In this document: in pieces, positions 6,848 through 18,114 of the stretch
How positions within the stretch are numbered: position 1 is the first letter of the stretch
Layout of the letters: the number at the start of each line of letters is the position of its first letter
NCBI GenBank assembly: GCA_937862735.1
Contig: CALMDH010000105.1
Location: 1 to 64,000 of the forward strand
Direction: 5' to 3'
Length of the DNA stretch: 64,000 nucleotides
Source: M0108 sp937862735
Lineage (GTDB): Bacteria > Pseudomonadota > Gammaproteobacteria > Chromatiales > Chromatiaceae
Translations under genes and position numbers: made by a program
The notes under the pieces: generated by a model
The model's database searches: none
What the model saw: only the letters and a program-made list of their open reading frames with translations
What the model was told of the DNA's origin: nothing

Positions 6848-9729
6848 GCGACCGCTCCCTTGCCGCTGAGCGCATCCGCGTCCGCGGACTGGTGCAAGGC
6901 GTCGGCTTCCGTCCCACCGTCTGGCGGCTGGCGCGGGAATTGGGTCTTAGCGGGGAGGTGCGTAACGACGGCGAGGGGGTACTGATCCAGGCTCGTGGAG
7001 CAGGGGCTGCGCTGGAGACCTTTTGCCAACGTCTGGTGAGCGAGTGCCCGATCCTGGCGCGCATCGACAGCCTGGAGCGGCAACCCTGGCCGGCAGGTTT
7101 GGCGGCACTGGACAGTGCCGCGGCTGAGGCTGGCGCTGGTACGGGGACCGAGGCTGATTCTAGGACTGGGGCTGATGCTGGGACAGGGATATGGATTGGG
7201 ATTGGGACTGGTGCTGGGGACAGGGCTGGTAAGGTGGAGGCGGAAGGGTTTCACATCCGCGCCAGCGTCGCCGGGCGGATTGAGACCGGCGTTGTCGCGG
7301 ACGCCGCTACCTGCGCCGCCTGCGCCGCCGAGATCGCGGACCCGGCGGACCGGCGCTATCGCTATCCCTTCGCCAACTGCACCCATTGCGGCCCCCGCCT
7401 CAGCATCGTTCGCGCCATCCCTTATGACCGGGCCAATACCAGCATGGCGGCGTTTCCCCTCTGCCCGGACTGCCGCCGGGAGTACGAGGATCCGGCGGAT
7501 CGCCGCTTCCATGCCCAGCCCATCGCCTGCCCGGTCTGCGGGCCCCGGGCCTGGCTGGAAGATGCCCAGGGCCAGGTGATCGCGCCCGCCAGTCTCGATG
7601 CGGTGGACGCCGTCGCCGCCGCCAGCCGGCTGCTGGCCCAGGGCCAGATCCTGGCCATCAAGGGTATCGGTGGTTTTCATCTGGCCTGTGATGCCACCAA
7701 CGCCCAGGCCGTCGCCGCCCTGCGCCAGCGCAAGGGACGTTATCGCAAGCCCTTCGCCCTCATGGCCCGGGATCTGGAGGTCATCCGCCGCTATGCCTGG
7801 CTATCGAAGGTCGAGGCGGCAGCGTTGCAGAGCCCCGCAGCGCCGGTGATGCTCCTCGATAAGAAGCAAGCGGACCCAACGCCGCTGGCGGATCAGGTCG
7901 CGCCCGGCCAGTCCACCCTGGGCTTCATGCTCCCCTACAGTCCCCTGCACCGGCTCCTGTTGCAGGACTGGAACCGTCCTTTGGTCATGACCAGCGGCAA
8001 TCGCAGTGAGGAGCCCCAGTGCATTGCTAACGACGATGCACGGCAGCGCCTAACCGGGCTGGCGGATGTCTTCCTGTTGCACGATCGCGAGATCCTCAAC
8101 CGGGTGGACGATTCGGTGCTGCGGGTGATGGACGGCGAGGTCCGGCCCTTGCGGCGTGCCCGGGGTCTGGCGCCGCTGCCGCTCAATCTACCGCCTGGTT
8201 TCGCGGTCGCGCCACCCGTTCTGGCCTTGGGTGGGGAGCTGAAAAACACCATTTGCTTGTTGCGCTCCGGCACAAGGGCTGTCTCGGCGCCACTTGCTGG
8301 ATCTGGCGCTGCCCTTGTTATGGATGGAGGCGTTCACCCCCTCCCCCCAACCCCCTCCCGCGAGGGGAGGGGGGGGAAGACCGACCATGCCCTGCTTGAT
8401 GAGGCCCCGTTACCAATTTCTGCCGAGAGTGATGGGGCGGGGAAGAGCTTACCAACGGCTGCCGATATGGGTGGGGCGGCCCAGGGTGGCGGTAGTCCCG
8501 CCCAGGCCATCCTGTCGCAGCATCTGGGCGACCTGGAGGATGCCCGCACCGCCGACGAGTTCGAGCGCACCCTTGGGCTCTATCAAGCACTATTTCACCA
8601 CCAGCCGGTCCGGCTTGCCCTGGATCTCCATCCCGATTACCGCTCGACCCTGGTAGGTCAGGCCCAGGCGGCGGAGCGAGGTATCGAGGTCGTCCGGGTC
8701 CAGCATCACTTCGCCCACATCGCCAGCGTCCTGGCGGATGCCGGCTGGCCCCTGGACGCCGGTGCGGTCCTGGGTATCGCCTTCGACGGCCTGGGCTGGG
8801 GCGCGGACGGCACCGTCTGGGGCGGGGAGTTTCTGGTCGCCGATTACCGGGGCTACGAGCGCCTGGGGCAGTTGCGCCCGGTGCCCCTGCCCGGCGGGGC
8901 GCGGGCCATCCGCGAACCCTGGCGCAACCTCTACGCCCAACTCGCCACCTGCCTGGGCTGGGAGGAGGTCACAGCCGCCTATCCGGACCTGGAACTGACC
9001 CGCTACCTGGCCACCAAGCCCCTGGCGACCCTGGATACCATGATGGCCCGGGGGCTGAACTCCCCCCAGACCAGTTCCGCCGGCCGCCTGTTCGATGCCG
9101 TCGCCGCCGCCCTGGGGTTGTGTCGTGATGGCATCTCCTATGAGGGCCAGGCCGCCATCGAGCTGGAGACCCTGGCGGTCACCGCCGATGCCCGGGCCCT
9201 GACCGCCGGGGAGACCTACCCCTTCGGTCTGGTCGAGGCCGAGGGGCGCTGGCAACTCGACCCTGCTCCATTCTGGCGCTGCCTGCTGGAGGATCTGGCC
9301 CATGCCCCCGCGGCTCTGTCCCTGGAGGGCAGGGACCAGGTCATCCAGGATGGGCATCAAGGGGGTGCGGGCCGGGTCATCAGGGAGCAGGACCGGGAGG
9401 GTATCGGTCAGGCTGTCACCGATCAGGACCTTCATGGGCATGCCCTGGGGGTCATCGCCGCCCGCTTCCATCTTGGCCTGGCGCGGGCCGCGGCCGAACT
9501 GGCGGTGCGTCTGGCGGAGGCGCGCGGTCTGAACACGGTGGCCCTTTCCGGCGGGGTCATGCAGAACAAGACCCTGTTCGAGGCCCTGGCCCGGGAGTTG
9601 CGCGGCCGAGGGATGCGGGTTCTCAGCCATCGCCAGGTCCCTGCCAATGACGGTGGCCTGGCCTTGGGGCAGGCGGTGATTGCGGCGGCCTCTCTGATCC
9701 CGACTACACTTATCCCATCATCCCGCTGA
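6844..9729 (+). CDS. hypF: Carbamoyltransferase HypF, [NiFe]-hydrogenase maturation
   Basis: HypF makes the CN ligands of the hydrogenase NiFe centre from carbamoyl phosphate and passes the carbamoyl group to HypE. Domains in order are an acylphosphatase domain (RIRVRGLVQGVGFRPTVWRL, 11-30), zinc-finger pairs (CAACAAEI, CTHCGPR, CPDCRREY, CPVCGPR), a YrdC-like domain (about 240-430) and a Kae1-like C-terminal domain with VQHHFAHIASVLAD, GIAFDGLGWG and ALSGGVMQNK. Family members are about 750-770 residues and this one is 961. The excess lies in three places: residues about 96-131 (Gly/Thr/Ala repeat), 477-553 (REP-like element plus flank, splitting LLRSG from QAILSQHLGDL) and 826-866 (Gln/Gly/Asp-rich). 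All keep frame and all core motifs are intact, so it may still work. No other hyp or hydrogenase gene is in the window. Confidence 0.93.
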   Translation: MSDRSLAAERIRVRGLVQGVGFRPTVWRLARELGLSGEVRNDGEGVLIQARGAGAALETFCQRLVSECPILARIDSLERQPWPAGLAALDSAAAEAGAGTGTEADSRTGADAGTGIWIGIGTGAGDRAGKVEAEGFHIRASVAGRIETGVVADAATCAACAAEIADPADRRYRYPFANCTHCGPRLSIVRAIPYDRANTSMAAFPLCPDCRREYEDPADRRFHAQPIACPVCGPRAWLEDAQGQVIAPASLDAVDAVAAASRLLAQGQILAIKGIGGFHLACDATNAQAVAALRQRKGRYRKPFALMARDLEVIRRYAWLSKVEAAALQSPAAPVMLLDKKQADPTPLADQVAPGQSTLGFMLPYSPLHRLLLQDWNRPLVMTSGNRSEEPQCIANDDARQRLTGLADVFLLHDREILNRVDDSVLRVMDGEVRPLRRARGLAPLPLNLPPGFAVAPPVLALGGELKNTICLLRSGTRAVSAPLAGSGAALVMDGGVHPLPPTPSREGRGGKTDHALLDEAPLPISAESDGAGKSLPTAADMGGAAQGGGSPAQAILSQHLGDLEDARTADEFERTLGLYQALFHHQPVRLALDLHPDYRSTLVGQAQAAERGIEVVRVQHHFAHIASVLADAGWPLDAGAVLGIAFDGLGWGADGTVWGGEFLVADYRGYERLGQLRPVPLPGGARAIREPWRNLYAQLATCLGWEEVTAAYPDLELTRYLATKPLATLDTMMARGLNSPQTSSAGRLFDAVAAALGLCRDGISYEGQAAIELETLAVTADARALTAGETYPFGLVEAEGRWQLDPAPFWRCLLEDLAHAPAALSLEGRDQVIQDGHQGGAGRVIREQDREGIGQAVTDQDLHGHALGVIAARFHLGLARAAAELAVRLAEARGLNTVALSGGVMQNKTLFEALARELRGRGMRVLSHRQVPANDGGLALGQAVIAAASLIPTTLIPSSR
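7124..7233 (+). repeat. Short-period Gly/Thr repeat inside hypF
   Basis: Degenerate hexamers of the type GG(N)ACT/GGGATT encode the stretch of G, T, A and D between the acylphosphatase and zinc-finger parts of HypF. A repeat with the same hexamer lies in the PAP2 gene at 45663-45795. Confidence 0.6.
8335..8376 (+). repeat. REP-like palindromic element inside hypF
   Basis: A C-rich/G-rich palindrome (C-run, CCAACCCCCTCCCGCGAG, G-run) is inserted between LLRSG and QAILSQHL of HypF. It is read here as HPLPPTPSREGRGG, a different frame from the copies in the helicase and PAP2 genes. It matches the core of the family at 29910, 30960, 32753, 32848, 40896, 41895 and 45223. Confidence 0.65.
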
Positions 9730-9741
9730 TGGAGACCCCCC

Positions 9742-12700
9742 ATGGTCCGCCCGTCCCTGCGTTGCCGGCCGAGGACCTTGCTGACCCGCCTGTTTCCGCC
9801 GTTGGGGCTGCCGCTGCGGCTACGGCTACGGCTGCCGTTGCTAGTCCTACTGCTTCTACTGGGCGGACTCATCCTCTCCGGAGTGGGCCTGGCCAGTCCG
9901 CTGCCCATCGCACAGGTGCCCCCGCCCTTGGCGGACTGGACGGACTGGGTCCTGTGGGACGAACCCACCCATAGCTGTCCCCGGCTGGAGGGCGATCCCC
10001 AGGGCCGGCCTTGCGCCTGGCCGGTCAGGCTGGAGCTGGAACTGGACACTACCGGGGGACGGTTCGGTCTCGACGTTAGGGTCTTCGCGACCCGGCCCAT
10101 CCCCGTCCCCTTGCCCGGGGATGGTGAGACCTGGCCCCAGGAGGTGCGGGTCAGTGGCGGGGACCAGCCGTTGCCGGTCGTGAGCCGTGGCAATCAGCCG
10201 GTGGTCTGGCTGCCGGCGGGCCATTACCGCCTTGAGGGGCGCTTTCGCTGGGAGCGCCTGCCTCCCGCCTTGACCTTGCCGCCCCAGGTGGCGTTGCTGG
10301 CCATGCGCGTGGCGGGTCGGGACCTGCCGTTCCCGGTCCTCAACGAGCAGGGCCAGGTCTGGCTCTCCGACCAGGCCCCGGCGCCGGCCCCGGCCAGCGT
10401 CGCCGCCCCGGAGGACCGGTTCCACCTCCAGGTTTTCGGTCGTCTGGAGGAGGGCGTGCCGCTGCGCCTGACCACGCGAATCGTACTGGAGGTCGCCGGG
10501 CGGCCCCGGGAGATCAGCCTGCCCGCGACCCTGCCGGCCGGGGTCATCCCCATGGCCCTCGTCAGCCCGCTGCCGGCGCGGCTGGAGGCGGATGGTCGTC
10601 TGGTGCTCCAGGTCCGGCCCGGTCGTTGGGAGCTCAGCCTCCAGGCCCGCTATCCGCAAGAGGCGACGGCCTTTCCCTTCCCGGACCTGCCGGAGCCCTG
10701 GCCGGCGGAGGAACTCTGGGTCTATCAGGCCAATACCGCCGTGCGGCTGACCGAGCCCCGGGGCGCGCCGGCCCTGGATCCACGCCAGACCGAGTTACCG
10801 GCGGACTGGCAGTCCCTGCCCGCCTATCGCCTGACCCCTGGCGTGACGCTGCATCTGGACGTCATCCGCCGCGGTGATCCGCAACCGGAGCCGGACCAGT
10901 TGCGCCTTCAGCGTCGCCTCTGGCTGGATTTCGACGGCCAGGGCTACAGCGTGCGCGATCGCATCACCGGAACCCTGACGGCGGGCTGGCGCCTCGACGC
11001 CGGTCCCGGCATGGACTTGGGACGGGTGGTCCTGGATGGCGAGCCCCAGTCGATCACCCTCGATCAGGCCAGTGGCGCTGCCGGGGTCGAGGTGCGCCGC
11101 GGCCAACTCGACCTGAATGCCGATAGCCGGCTGCTCCGGACCAGCCGCCTATCCGCCACCGGCTGGGCCCGGGACTTCAGCCAGGTCAGCGCCGACCTCA
11201 ATCTGCCCCCCGGCTGGCTTCTCCTGGCCGCCCTGGGGGTGGACCGGGCACCAGGAAGCTGGCTGGCGGCCTGGACCCTGCTGGACTTCTTCCTGGTACT
11301 GGTCATCACCCTGGCCGTGGGCCGGCTCTTTGGCTGGTGGGCCGCCGCCCTGGCCCTGGTGGCGTTAGTCCTGACCTGGCAGGAGGCCGAGGCGCCCCAG
11401 TATGCGTGGTTGAGCCTGCTGGCCGCCATCGCCCTCGGGCGGGTGCTGCCGACGCGCAGTGGCCTGGCGCGCTGGGTCAAGGCCTTTCGCCTGGGGTCCA
11501 TCCTGGTCCTGGCGCTGATCGCCATCCCCTTCCTGGCCGGGCAGTTGCGCCTGGGCCTTTATCCCCAGCTCGAACATCCCTACCTGGCTCAGCCGACGCC
11601 CGGCCAGGCCCTGAAGGCGGACCTGGCCGGGGAAGGGGGCATGCTGCCCCTGGAGGCGGAGGCCTATGACGACCAGGCCCCGCGCCCGGTCCCGGCCGCC
11701 CCCCCAGCGCCGGGCACTGGCCAGTCCCTGGCCTCCCGTGGCAAGGCGCTCTCACGACTGGAGTCAAGCGGCGGGGGGTTGGAAGGTAAGGCCAGTGCGC
11801 CCGGCGCTGACCTCAAGCGTATGGATCCGGACGCCCTGACCCAGACCGGTCCTGGTCTGCCGGATTGGCGCTGGAATCAGGTTCAGCTCCACTGGCAGGG
11901 ACCGGTCCAGATGGGCCAGGAGCTGCGTCTCATCCTCGTCCCCCCCGACCTCAATCTGGCCCTGGCGGTGCTACGGCTGCTGCTGATGGCGGGGCTGATC
12001 TTTGTGCTGCTGGGCGGTCCGGGTTTGTTCAAGGGGCCAGGCACAAGGTGGCCTTGGGGCGCGGGGAAGCGTCAGAAAGCCGCTTCTGGCGAGGATCCCG
12101 ACCGGGATCCGGATGCTGAGAACTCAAGAGCCCCGGAATCCGGTTCGGCTGCCGTTTCGGCGTCAGGCGCTGCTTCGGCCAGGGCATCCGCCAGGGTTTC
12201 AGGTTTTGGTTCGGGTCCTACAACTGGCACTACCACTGGCCTTGATGCGGATTCAGGTTCGGGATCGTCTCCGTGGGTGGCAAGCCCGCCTCGGCAGATC
12301 GCACTCGCCAGCTTTTGGCTTGCGGCTAGTCTGGCGCTTTTGGCCCTGATTCCCAGCGTAAGCCATGCGCAGCCCTTGCCTGGCCCGGAGTTGCTCAAGG
12401 AGTTGAAGGCGCGGCTGCTGGCCCCGCCGGATTGCCAGCCTGACTGCGCCGAGATCCCCGTCCTGAATCTGACCGCCACGCCCAACCAGTTGCGGCTGGA
12501 GCTGGAGGTGGATGCCGCGGCGCCGGTGGCGATCCCCCTGCCGGCCCAGACGGGGCAGTGGCTGCCGAGCCGGGTCGAGATCGATGGTGAGCCGGCTACC
12601 GCCGTGCTGCGCGGCACCGAGGGCCAGCTCTGGGTCCTGGTGGCCGCCGGTCGTCAGCGCCTCACCCTGGCCGGCGCCTTGCCCCCGCGGGAGCGGATCA

Positions 12701-14589
12701 GCCTGCCCCTGCCGCTGCGGCCCCGCCAGGTGACGGTGACCAGTAGCGGCTGGCGCATCGCCGGTGTCGGTGACAACGGTGTCCCGGAGGTCCAGCTCCT
12801 GCTGATGCGTGAAACGGCCGCTGATAGGCGGAGCTTGGCTGATGACGAGGTGGGTCAGGAGGCAGTGAAGGATGGCGTTACCACGCAGCCAGGTCAAGCA
12901 AGGGCGGACACCCCGCCGCTCGCCGGGACTGAGGATGTCGCCGCAGGCGCTACGGGCCAGCCAGCTCACCCAGCTCAGCCGGTCCATCCAGGTAAGGACG
13001 ACGCGAACTCACCACCCGTTGCGGGGACGGCGGCCACCCTGCCGCCCTTCCTGGAGCTGGAGCGGACCCTGGTCCTCGATCTCTCCTGGCGGGTTCAGTC
13101 CCGGCTGCGGCGCCTCACACCGCCCGAGGCGCCCCTCACCCTGTCCATCCCCCTGCTGCCCGGAGAGGCGGTCCTAACGCCCGGGCGCAAGGTCAGCGCC
13201 GGCCTCTTGACCGCCCATCTGCAAGCCGGGGAGAGCGAACTGGTCTGGGAGTCCCAGCTCACGCCCGAGGCGGAACTGACCCTGACCGCCCCCGCGACCC
13301 AGGACTGGACTGAGATCTGGCGCCTGGACGCCAGCCCCATCTGGCATGTCCAGGTCGCGGGCCTGGCCCCGGTCCATCACCAGAGCCCGGCGGGCCAGTG
13401 GCAACCTGAATGGCGTCCCTGGGCCGGTGAGACCCTGCGCCTGACGATCAGCCGGCCGGCCGGCGCCCCCGGCACCAGTCTGACGGTCGATGCCAGCGAG
13501 CTGACCCTGCGTCCGGGTGACCGGGCCACCGAGAGCCGTTTGCGGCTGATCCTGCGCGCCTCCCGTGGCGGTCGCCAGCCGGTCAGCCTGCCGGCGGGTG
13601 CCGAGCTGCAAACCGTGACCTTGGACGGCATCGCCCAGCCCATCCGCCAGGAGGAGGGGCAGGTCCTGCTGCCGGTCCACCCGGGGACGCAAGAGGCGGT
13701 GCTGTCCTGGCACGAGGACCGCGGCATCGCCAACCACCTCACCGCCCCGGCGGTGGGCCTGGGCATCCCCAGCGTCAATGCCACCACCCGCATCGAACTG
13801 GGTCAGGATCGCTGGGTGCTGTGGGCGCACGGGCCGACCCTGGGCCCGGCGGTGCTCTTCTGGAGCCTGATCCCCCTGATCCTGGTGGCCGCCCTGGCCC
13901 TGGCGCGCCTCCCCCTCAGCCCCGCCGGCGCCTGGCAGTGGGGCCTGCTGCTGCTCGGCCTGACCCAGGCCCCGGCCGCCGGCGCCGTGCTAGTTGTCGC
14001 CTGGTTGCTGGCCCTCGCCTGGCGCGGCGCCAAGGGTCAGGGGTTGAACGATCGGGCCTTCAATCTGGTGCAGCTCGGCCTGGTCCTGTTGAGCTTTCAG
14101 GCCCTGGGCGCCCTGGCGGCGGCGATCGCCGAGGGCCTGCTGGGCCAGCCGGAGATGCAGATTGCCGGTAACGGCTCCGGTAGGGCCTCCGGCGTCACCC
14201 AACTCCTCTGGTACCAAGACCGCGCCACCGAGACCCTGCCCCAGCCCGGGGTGATCACCGTGCCCCTGTGGGTCTACCGCCTGCTCATGCTCGCCTGGGC
14301 CCTTTGGCTGGCCAACAGCCTGCTCAACTGGTTGCGGTGGGGCTGGGGTTGCTTCAGCGCTGGGGGTCTGTGGCGGAAAAGCCAGCGTCCGGCCTTTGGC
14401 CGGTGGGGGAAGACCGGGGTGGCGAGTGACCAGGCGAGAAACGAGGGGAAAGAGGGAGCGACTGACGGAACTGCCGAGCGTGCCGCCAGTTCCACGGGTG
14501 TCACGCCTTCCGCGAGTTCTCCGGGTCCCGCTGGTACCACGAGGGCCGCAACCGGTTCCGAGGAGGAGGATCCTTGGACGAAGGGCTGA
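9742..14589 (+). CDS. Giant membrane-anchored protein of unknown function with two related halves
   Basis: A 1615-residue protein that I do not recognise. An N-terminal hydrophobic segment (about 18-50) acts as signal or anchor. A long beta-rich extracytoplasmic region follows (about 55-490), then a membrane cluster (about 500-610), another hydrophobic segment (about 735-755) and a Ser/Ala/Gly-rich linker (about 785-850). A second signal-like helix (about 855-875) leads into a second beta-rich region (about 880-1360), and C-terminal helices end the protein. The two extracytoplasmic regions look related: each starts with a Cys pair, then W-P-x-x-V, an RG-x-x-x-x-x-W-x-x-AG-x-x-x-L segment and LPP. 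That points to internal duplication. ATG 9742 follows GGAGA and lies 12 bp after the hypF stop, so it may be in the same operon. An envelope role is inference. Confidence 0.6.
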   Translation: MVRPSLRCRPRTLLTRLFPPLGLPLRLRLRLPLLVLLLLLGGLILSGVGLASPLPIAQVPPPLADWTDWVLWDEPTHSCPRLEGDPQGRPCAWPVRLELELDTTGGRFGLDVRVFATRPIPVPLPGDGETWPQEVRVSGGDQPLPVVSRGNQPVVWLPAGHYRLEGRFRWERLPPALTLPPQVALLAMRVAGRDLPFPVLNEQGQVWLSDQAPAPAPASVAAPEDRFHLQVFGRLEEGVPLRLTTRIVLEVAGRPREISLPATLPAGVIPMALVSPLPARLEADGRLVLQVRPGRWELSLQARYPQEATAFPFPDLPEPWPAEELWVYQANTAVRLTEPRGAPALDPRQTELPADWQSLPAYRLTPGVTLHLDVIRRGDPQPEPDQLRLQRRLWLDFDGQGYSVRDRITGTLTAGWRLDAGPGMDLGRVVLDGEPQSITLDQASGAAGVEVRRGQLDLNADSRLLRTSRLSATGWARDFSQVSADLNLPPGWLLLAALGVDRAPGSWLAAWTLLDFFLVLVITLAVGRLFGWWAAALALVALVLTWQEAEAPQYAWLSLLAAIALGRVLPTRSGLARWVKAFRLGSILVLALIAIPFLAGQLRLGLYPQLEHPYLAQPTPGQALKADLAGEGGMLPLEAEAYDDQAPRPVPAAPPAPGTGQSLASRGKALSRLESSGGGLEGKASAPGADLKRMDPDALTQTGPGLPDWRWNQVQLHWQGPVQMGQELRLILVPPDLNLALAVLRLLLMAGLIFVLLGGPGLFKGPGTRWPWGAGKRQKAASGEDPDRDPDAENSRAPESGSAAVSASGAASARASARVSGFGSGPTTGTTTGLDADSGSGSSPWVASPPRQIALASFWLAASLALLALIPSVSHAQPLPGPELLKELKARLLAPPDCQPDCAEIPVLNLTATPNQLRLELEVDAAAPVAIPLPAQTGQWLPSRVEIDGEPATAVLRGTEGQLWVLVAAGRQRLTLAGALPPRERISLPLPLRPRQVTVTSSGWRIAGVGDNGVPEVQLLLMRETAADRRSLADDEVGQEAVKDGVTTQPGQARADTPPLAGTEDVAAGATGQPAHPAQPVHPGKDDANSPPVAGTAATLPPFLELERTLVLDLSWRVQSRLRRLTPPEAPLTLSIPLLPGEAVLTPGRKVSAGLLTAHLQAGESELVWESQLTPEAELTLTAPATQDWTEIWRLDASPIWHVQVAGLAPVHHQSPAGQWQPEWRPWAGETLRLTISRPAGAPGTSLTVDASELTLRPGDRATESRLRLILRASRGGRQPVSLPAGAELQTVTLDGIAQPIRQEEGQVLLPVHPGTQEAVLSWHEDRGIANHLTAPAVGLGIPSVNATTRIELGQDRWVLWAHGPTLGPAVLFWSLIPLILVAALALARLPLSPAGAWQWGLLLLGLTQAPAAGAVLVVAWLLALAWRGAKGQGLNDRAFNLVQLGLVLLSFQALGALAAAIAEGLLGQPEMQIAGNGSGRASGVTQLLWYQDRATETLPQPGVITVPLWVYRLLMLAWALWLANSLLNWLRWGWGCFSAGGLWRKSQRPAFGRWGKTGVASDQARNEGKEGATDGTAERAASSTGVTPSASSPGPAGTTRAATGSEEEDPWTKG

Positions 14590-14606
14590 GAAGGCCCGAG
14601 GTGAGT

Positions 14607-14620
14607 TGGCCTTTTGGCCA
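14607..14620. terminator. Weak hairpin after the giant gene
   Basis: TGGCC-TTTT-GGCCA, 18 bases after the stop at 14589. The stem is 5 bp and there is no T-run beyond it. It is only suggestive. Confidence 0.25.
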
Positions 14621-14808
14621 TGGCTCCCTGCTATAGGGCTTTGTCGGGATATTCGGCCTCGGAGCGCCGGGTTAAGCAGACGGGATGCAGCCTAACTTGG
14701 TGCCCGAGCCTGATGTGGCATGGGCGGGTCGGGCCGCCGGGCAGGGCCTCAGCGCCCATGCTAACATCCAAGCCCTTGTCTTGATTGCTGCGCTCCGCCC
14801 ACGCCGCC

Positions 14809-16353
14809 ATGTCCCGACGTTCCCTGCCCATCGGTATTCAGACCTTTCGCAAGATCCGCGAGGAGGACTTTTACTATGTCGACAAGACCGGTTTCGCCCT
14901 GCGGCTGATCGCGGAGGGTACGCATTACTTCCTCTCCCGACCGCGGCGCTTCGGCAAGTCGTTGTTCCTGGATACCTTGGCGGAACTGCTCAGTGGTAAT
15001 CAGGTGCTGTTCCAAGGCTTGGCGGCCGAGAGTCGCTGGGACTGGTCACGGCGCTATCCGGTGGTCCGGCTGAGCTTCGGCGGTGGGGTGGTGCGGCAGA
15101 CGGGCGAACTTGACGCCAAGATTGGCGAGCAGTTGGCCATCAATCAGGAGGCACTCGGTATCTCGTGTGCGCAGCCGACGCTGGCGGGCTGTTTCGCCGA
15201 GTTGATCCGCAAGGCACATGCCGCCACCGGCGAGCGCGTGGTGGTGCTGGTGGATGAATATGACAAGCCGATCCTCGACAACATTACCGATCCGGTGATG
15301 GCCCGGGTGATGCGCGATGGCTTGCGCAATCTCTACTCGGTGATCAAGGACTCGGACGCCCACATCCGCTTCGCCTTCCTCACCGGGGTCAGCAAGTTCA
15401 GCAAGGTTAGCCTCTTCTCCGGGCTGAACAATCTCAGGGACATCACTGTCGACGCCCGCTACTCGGCCCTGTGCGGCTACACCGAGGCCGATCTGGACCA
15501 GGTCTTCGCCCCGGAGCTGGCGGGGCTGGACCGGGAGCAGATCCGCGCCTGGTATAACGGTTACAACTGGTTGGGCGAGGCGGTTTACAACCCCTTCGAC
15601 GTGCTGCTGCTGTTCGATGCCCGCGAGTTCCGCCCCTGGTGGTTCGAGACCGGCACGCCCACCTTTCTGGTGGATGTCCTGACCCAGCGCGGTTTCTTCA
15701 CCCCCCGGCTGGCGCACCTGCGGGCGGACGAGGCCCTGTTGTCGGCCTTTGACGTCGATCAGCTCGCGCCGGAGGCCCTGCTGTGGCAGACCGGCTATCT
15801 GACCTTCACCGGTTCCCGCCAGATCGGCGCGCGCTGGGAGTACAGCCTGGGTTACCCCAATCTGGAGGTGAGCGCGGCACTCAACGACAGCCTGGCCAAG
15901 GCCTTCATCGGCCAGCCGGGACAGGCCAGCGAGCTGGCCAGCCGGCTCTACGACATCCTGGTCGTCGCCGATGTTGAGGCCCTGCGCCAGCACATTGCCA
16001 GCCTGTTCGCCGCCATCCCCCATCAGTGGCACGACACCAATCCCATCGCCCGCTACGAGGGCTACTACGCCAGCGTCTTCTACAGCCACCTCGCCGCCCT
16101 GGGGCTGGACCTGGTGCCGGAGGATGCCAGCCACCAGGGCCGGCTCGACCTGCGCCTGCGCTTCAACGGCCACATCTGGCTGTTCGAGTTCAAGGTCGTG
16201 GAACTGGCCCCCGAGGGCGCGGCCTTGCAGCAGATCAAGGATAGAGGCTACGCCGACAAGTACCGTGCCGAGGGGCTGCCGATCCACCTGATCGGCATCG
16301 AGTTCAGCCGCGAGCGGCGCTCGCTGGTGGGCTTCGAGGTGGAGACCCTGTGA
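14809..16353 (+). CDS. AAA-like ATPase with PD-(D/E)XK nuclease-type C-terminus
   Basis: A 514-residue member of the AAA-ATPase_like/DUF1703 group. The N-terminus carries IGIQTFRKIREEDFYYVDKT and a P-loop-like SRPRRFGKSLFLDTL (about 45-58); a Walker B-like VVVLVDEYDKPILD lies at about 140. The C-terminus has RLDLRLRFNGHIWLFEFKVV, a PD-(D/E)XK-type strand with D and the ExK pair. Such proteins are abundant in some purple sulfur bacteria and other environmental genomes. They are thought to be mobile-element or defence-associated, but no activity is established. I begin at the ATG preceding SRRSLPIG; a TTG 24 bases upstream is possible, and no good ribosome site is visible. It stands alone, upstream of lysS. 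Confidence 0.8.
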   Translation: MSRRSLPIGIQTFRKIREEDFYYVDKTGFALRLIAEGTHYFLSRPRRFGKSLFLDTLAELLSGNQVLFQGLAAESRWDWSRRYPVVRLSFGGGVVRQTGELDAKIGEQLAINQEALGISCAQPTLAGCFAELIRKAHAATGERVVVLVDEYDKPILDNITDPVMARVMRDGLRNLYSVIKDSDAHIRFAFLTGVSKFSKVSLFSGLNNLRDITVDARYSALCGYTEADLDQVFAPELAGLDREQIRAWYNGYNWLGEAVYNPFDVLLLFDAREFRPWWFETGTPTFLVDVLTQRGFFTPRLAHLRADEALLSAFDVDQLAPEALLWQTGYLTFTGSRQIGARWEYSLGYPNLEVSAALNDSLAKAFIGQPGQASELASRLYDILVVADVEALRQHIASLFAAIPHQWHDTNPIARYEGYYASVFYSHLAALGLDLVPEDASHQGRLDLRLRFNGHIWLFEFKVVELAPEGAALQQIKDRGYADKYRAEGLPIHLIGIEFSRERRSLVGFEVETL

Positions 16354-16571
16354 TGCTGTTAAGCAGCAGTTAGTGCCCGCCGGGCATCTGAGCCATAATG
16401 CTGCGCTTTTCAAGTCCACCCAACCCCGCCTACCCCGATTGGCCGGCGGCCTGACTGGGTGCGGGGTCCCGACCCGGAAGGGCAGGCGATGCCGGTGCCG
16501 GCCTCGTTGGCCAAGCGGCAATGTTTCAGGTCGTGGTGGTCCCACGGCCTCGGTAGTAAGCGCGAATACCC

Positions 16572-18083
<1,512 letters not shown>

Positions 18084-18114
18084 GCCCCCAAACCTCAACT
18101 CCGCAACCTGAGCC

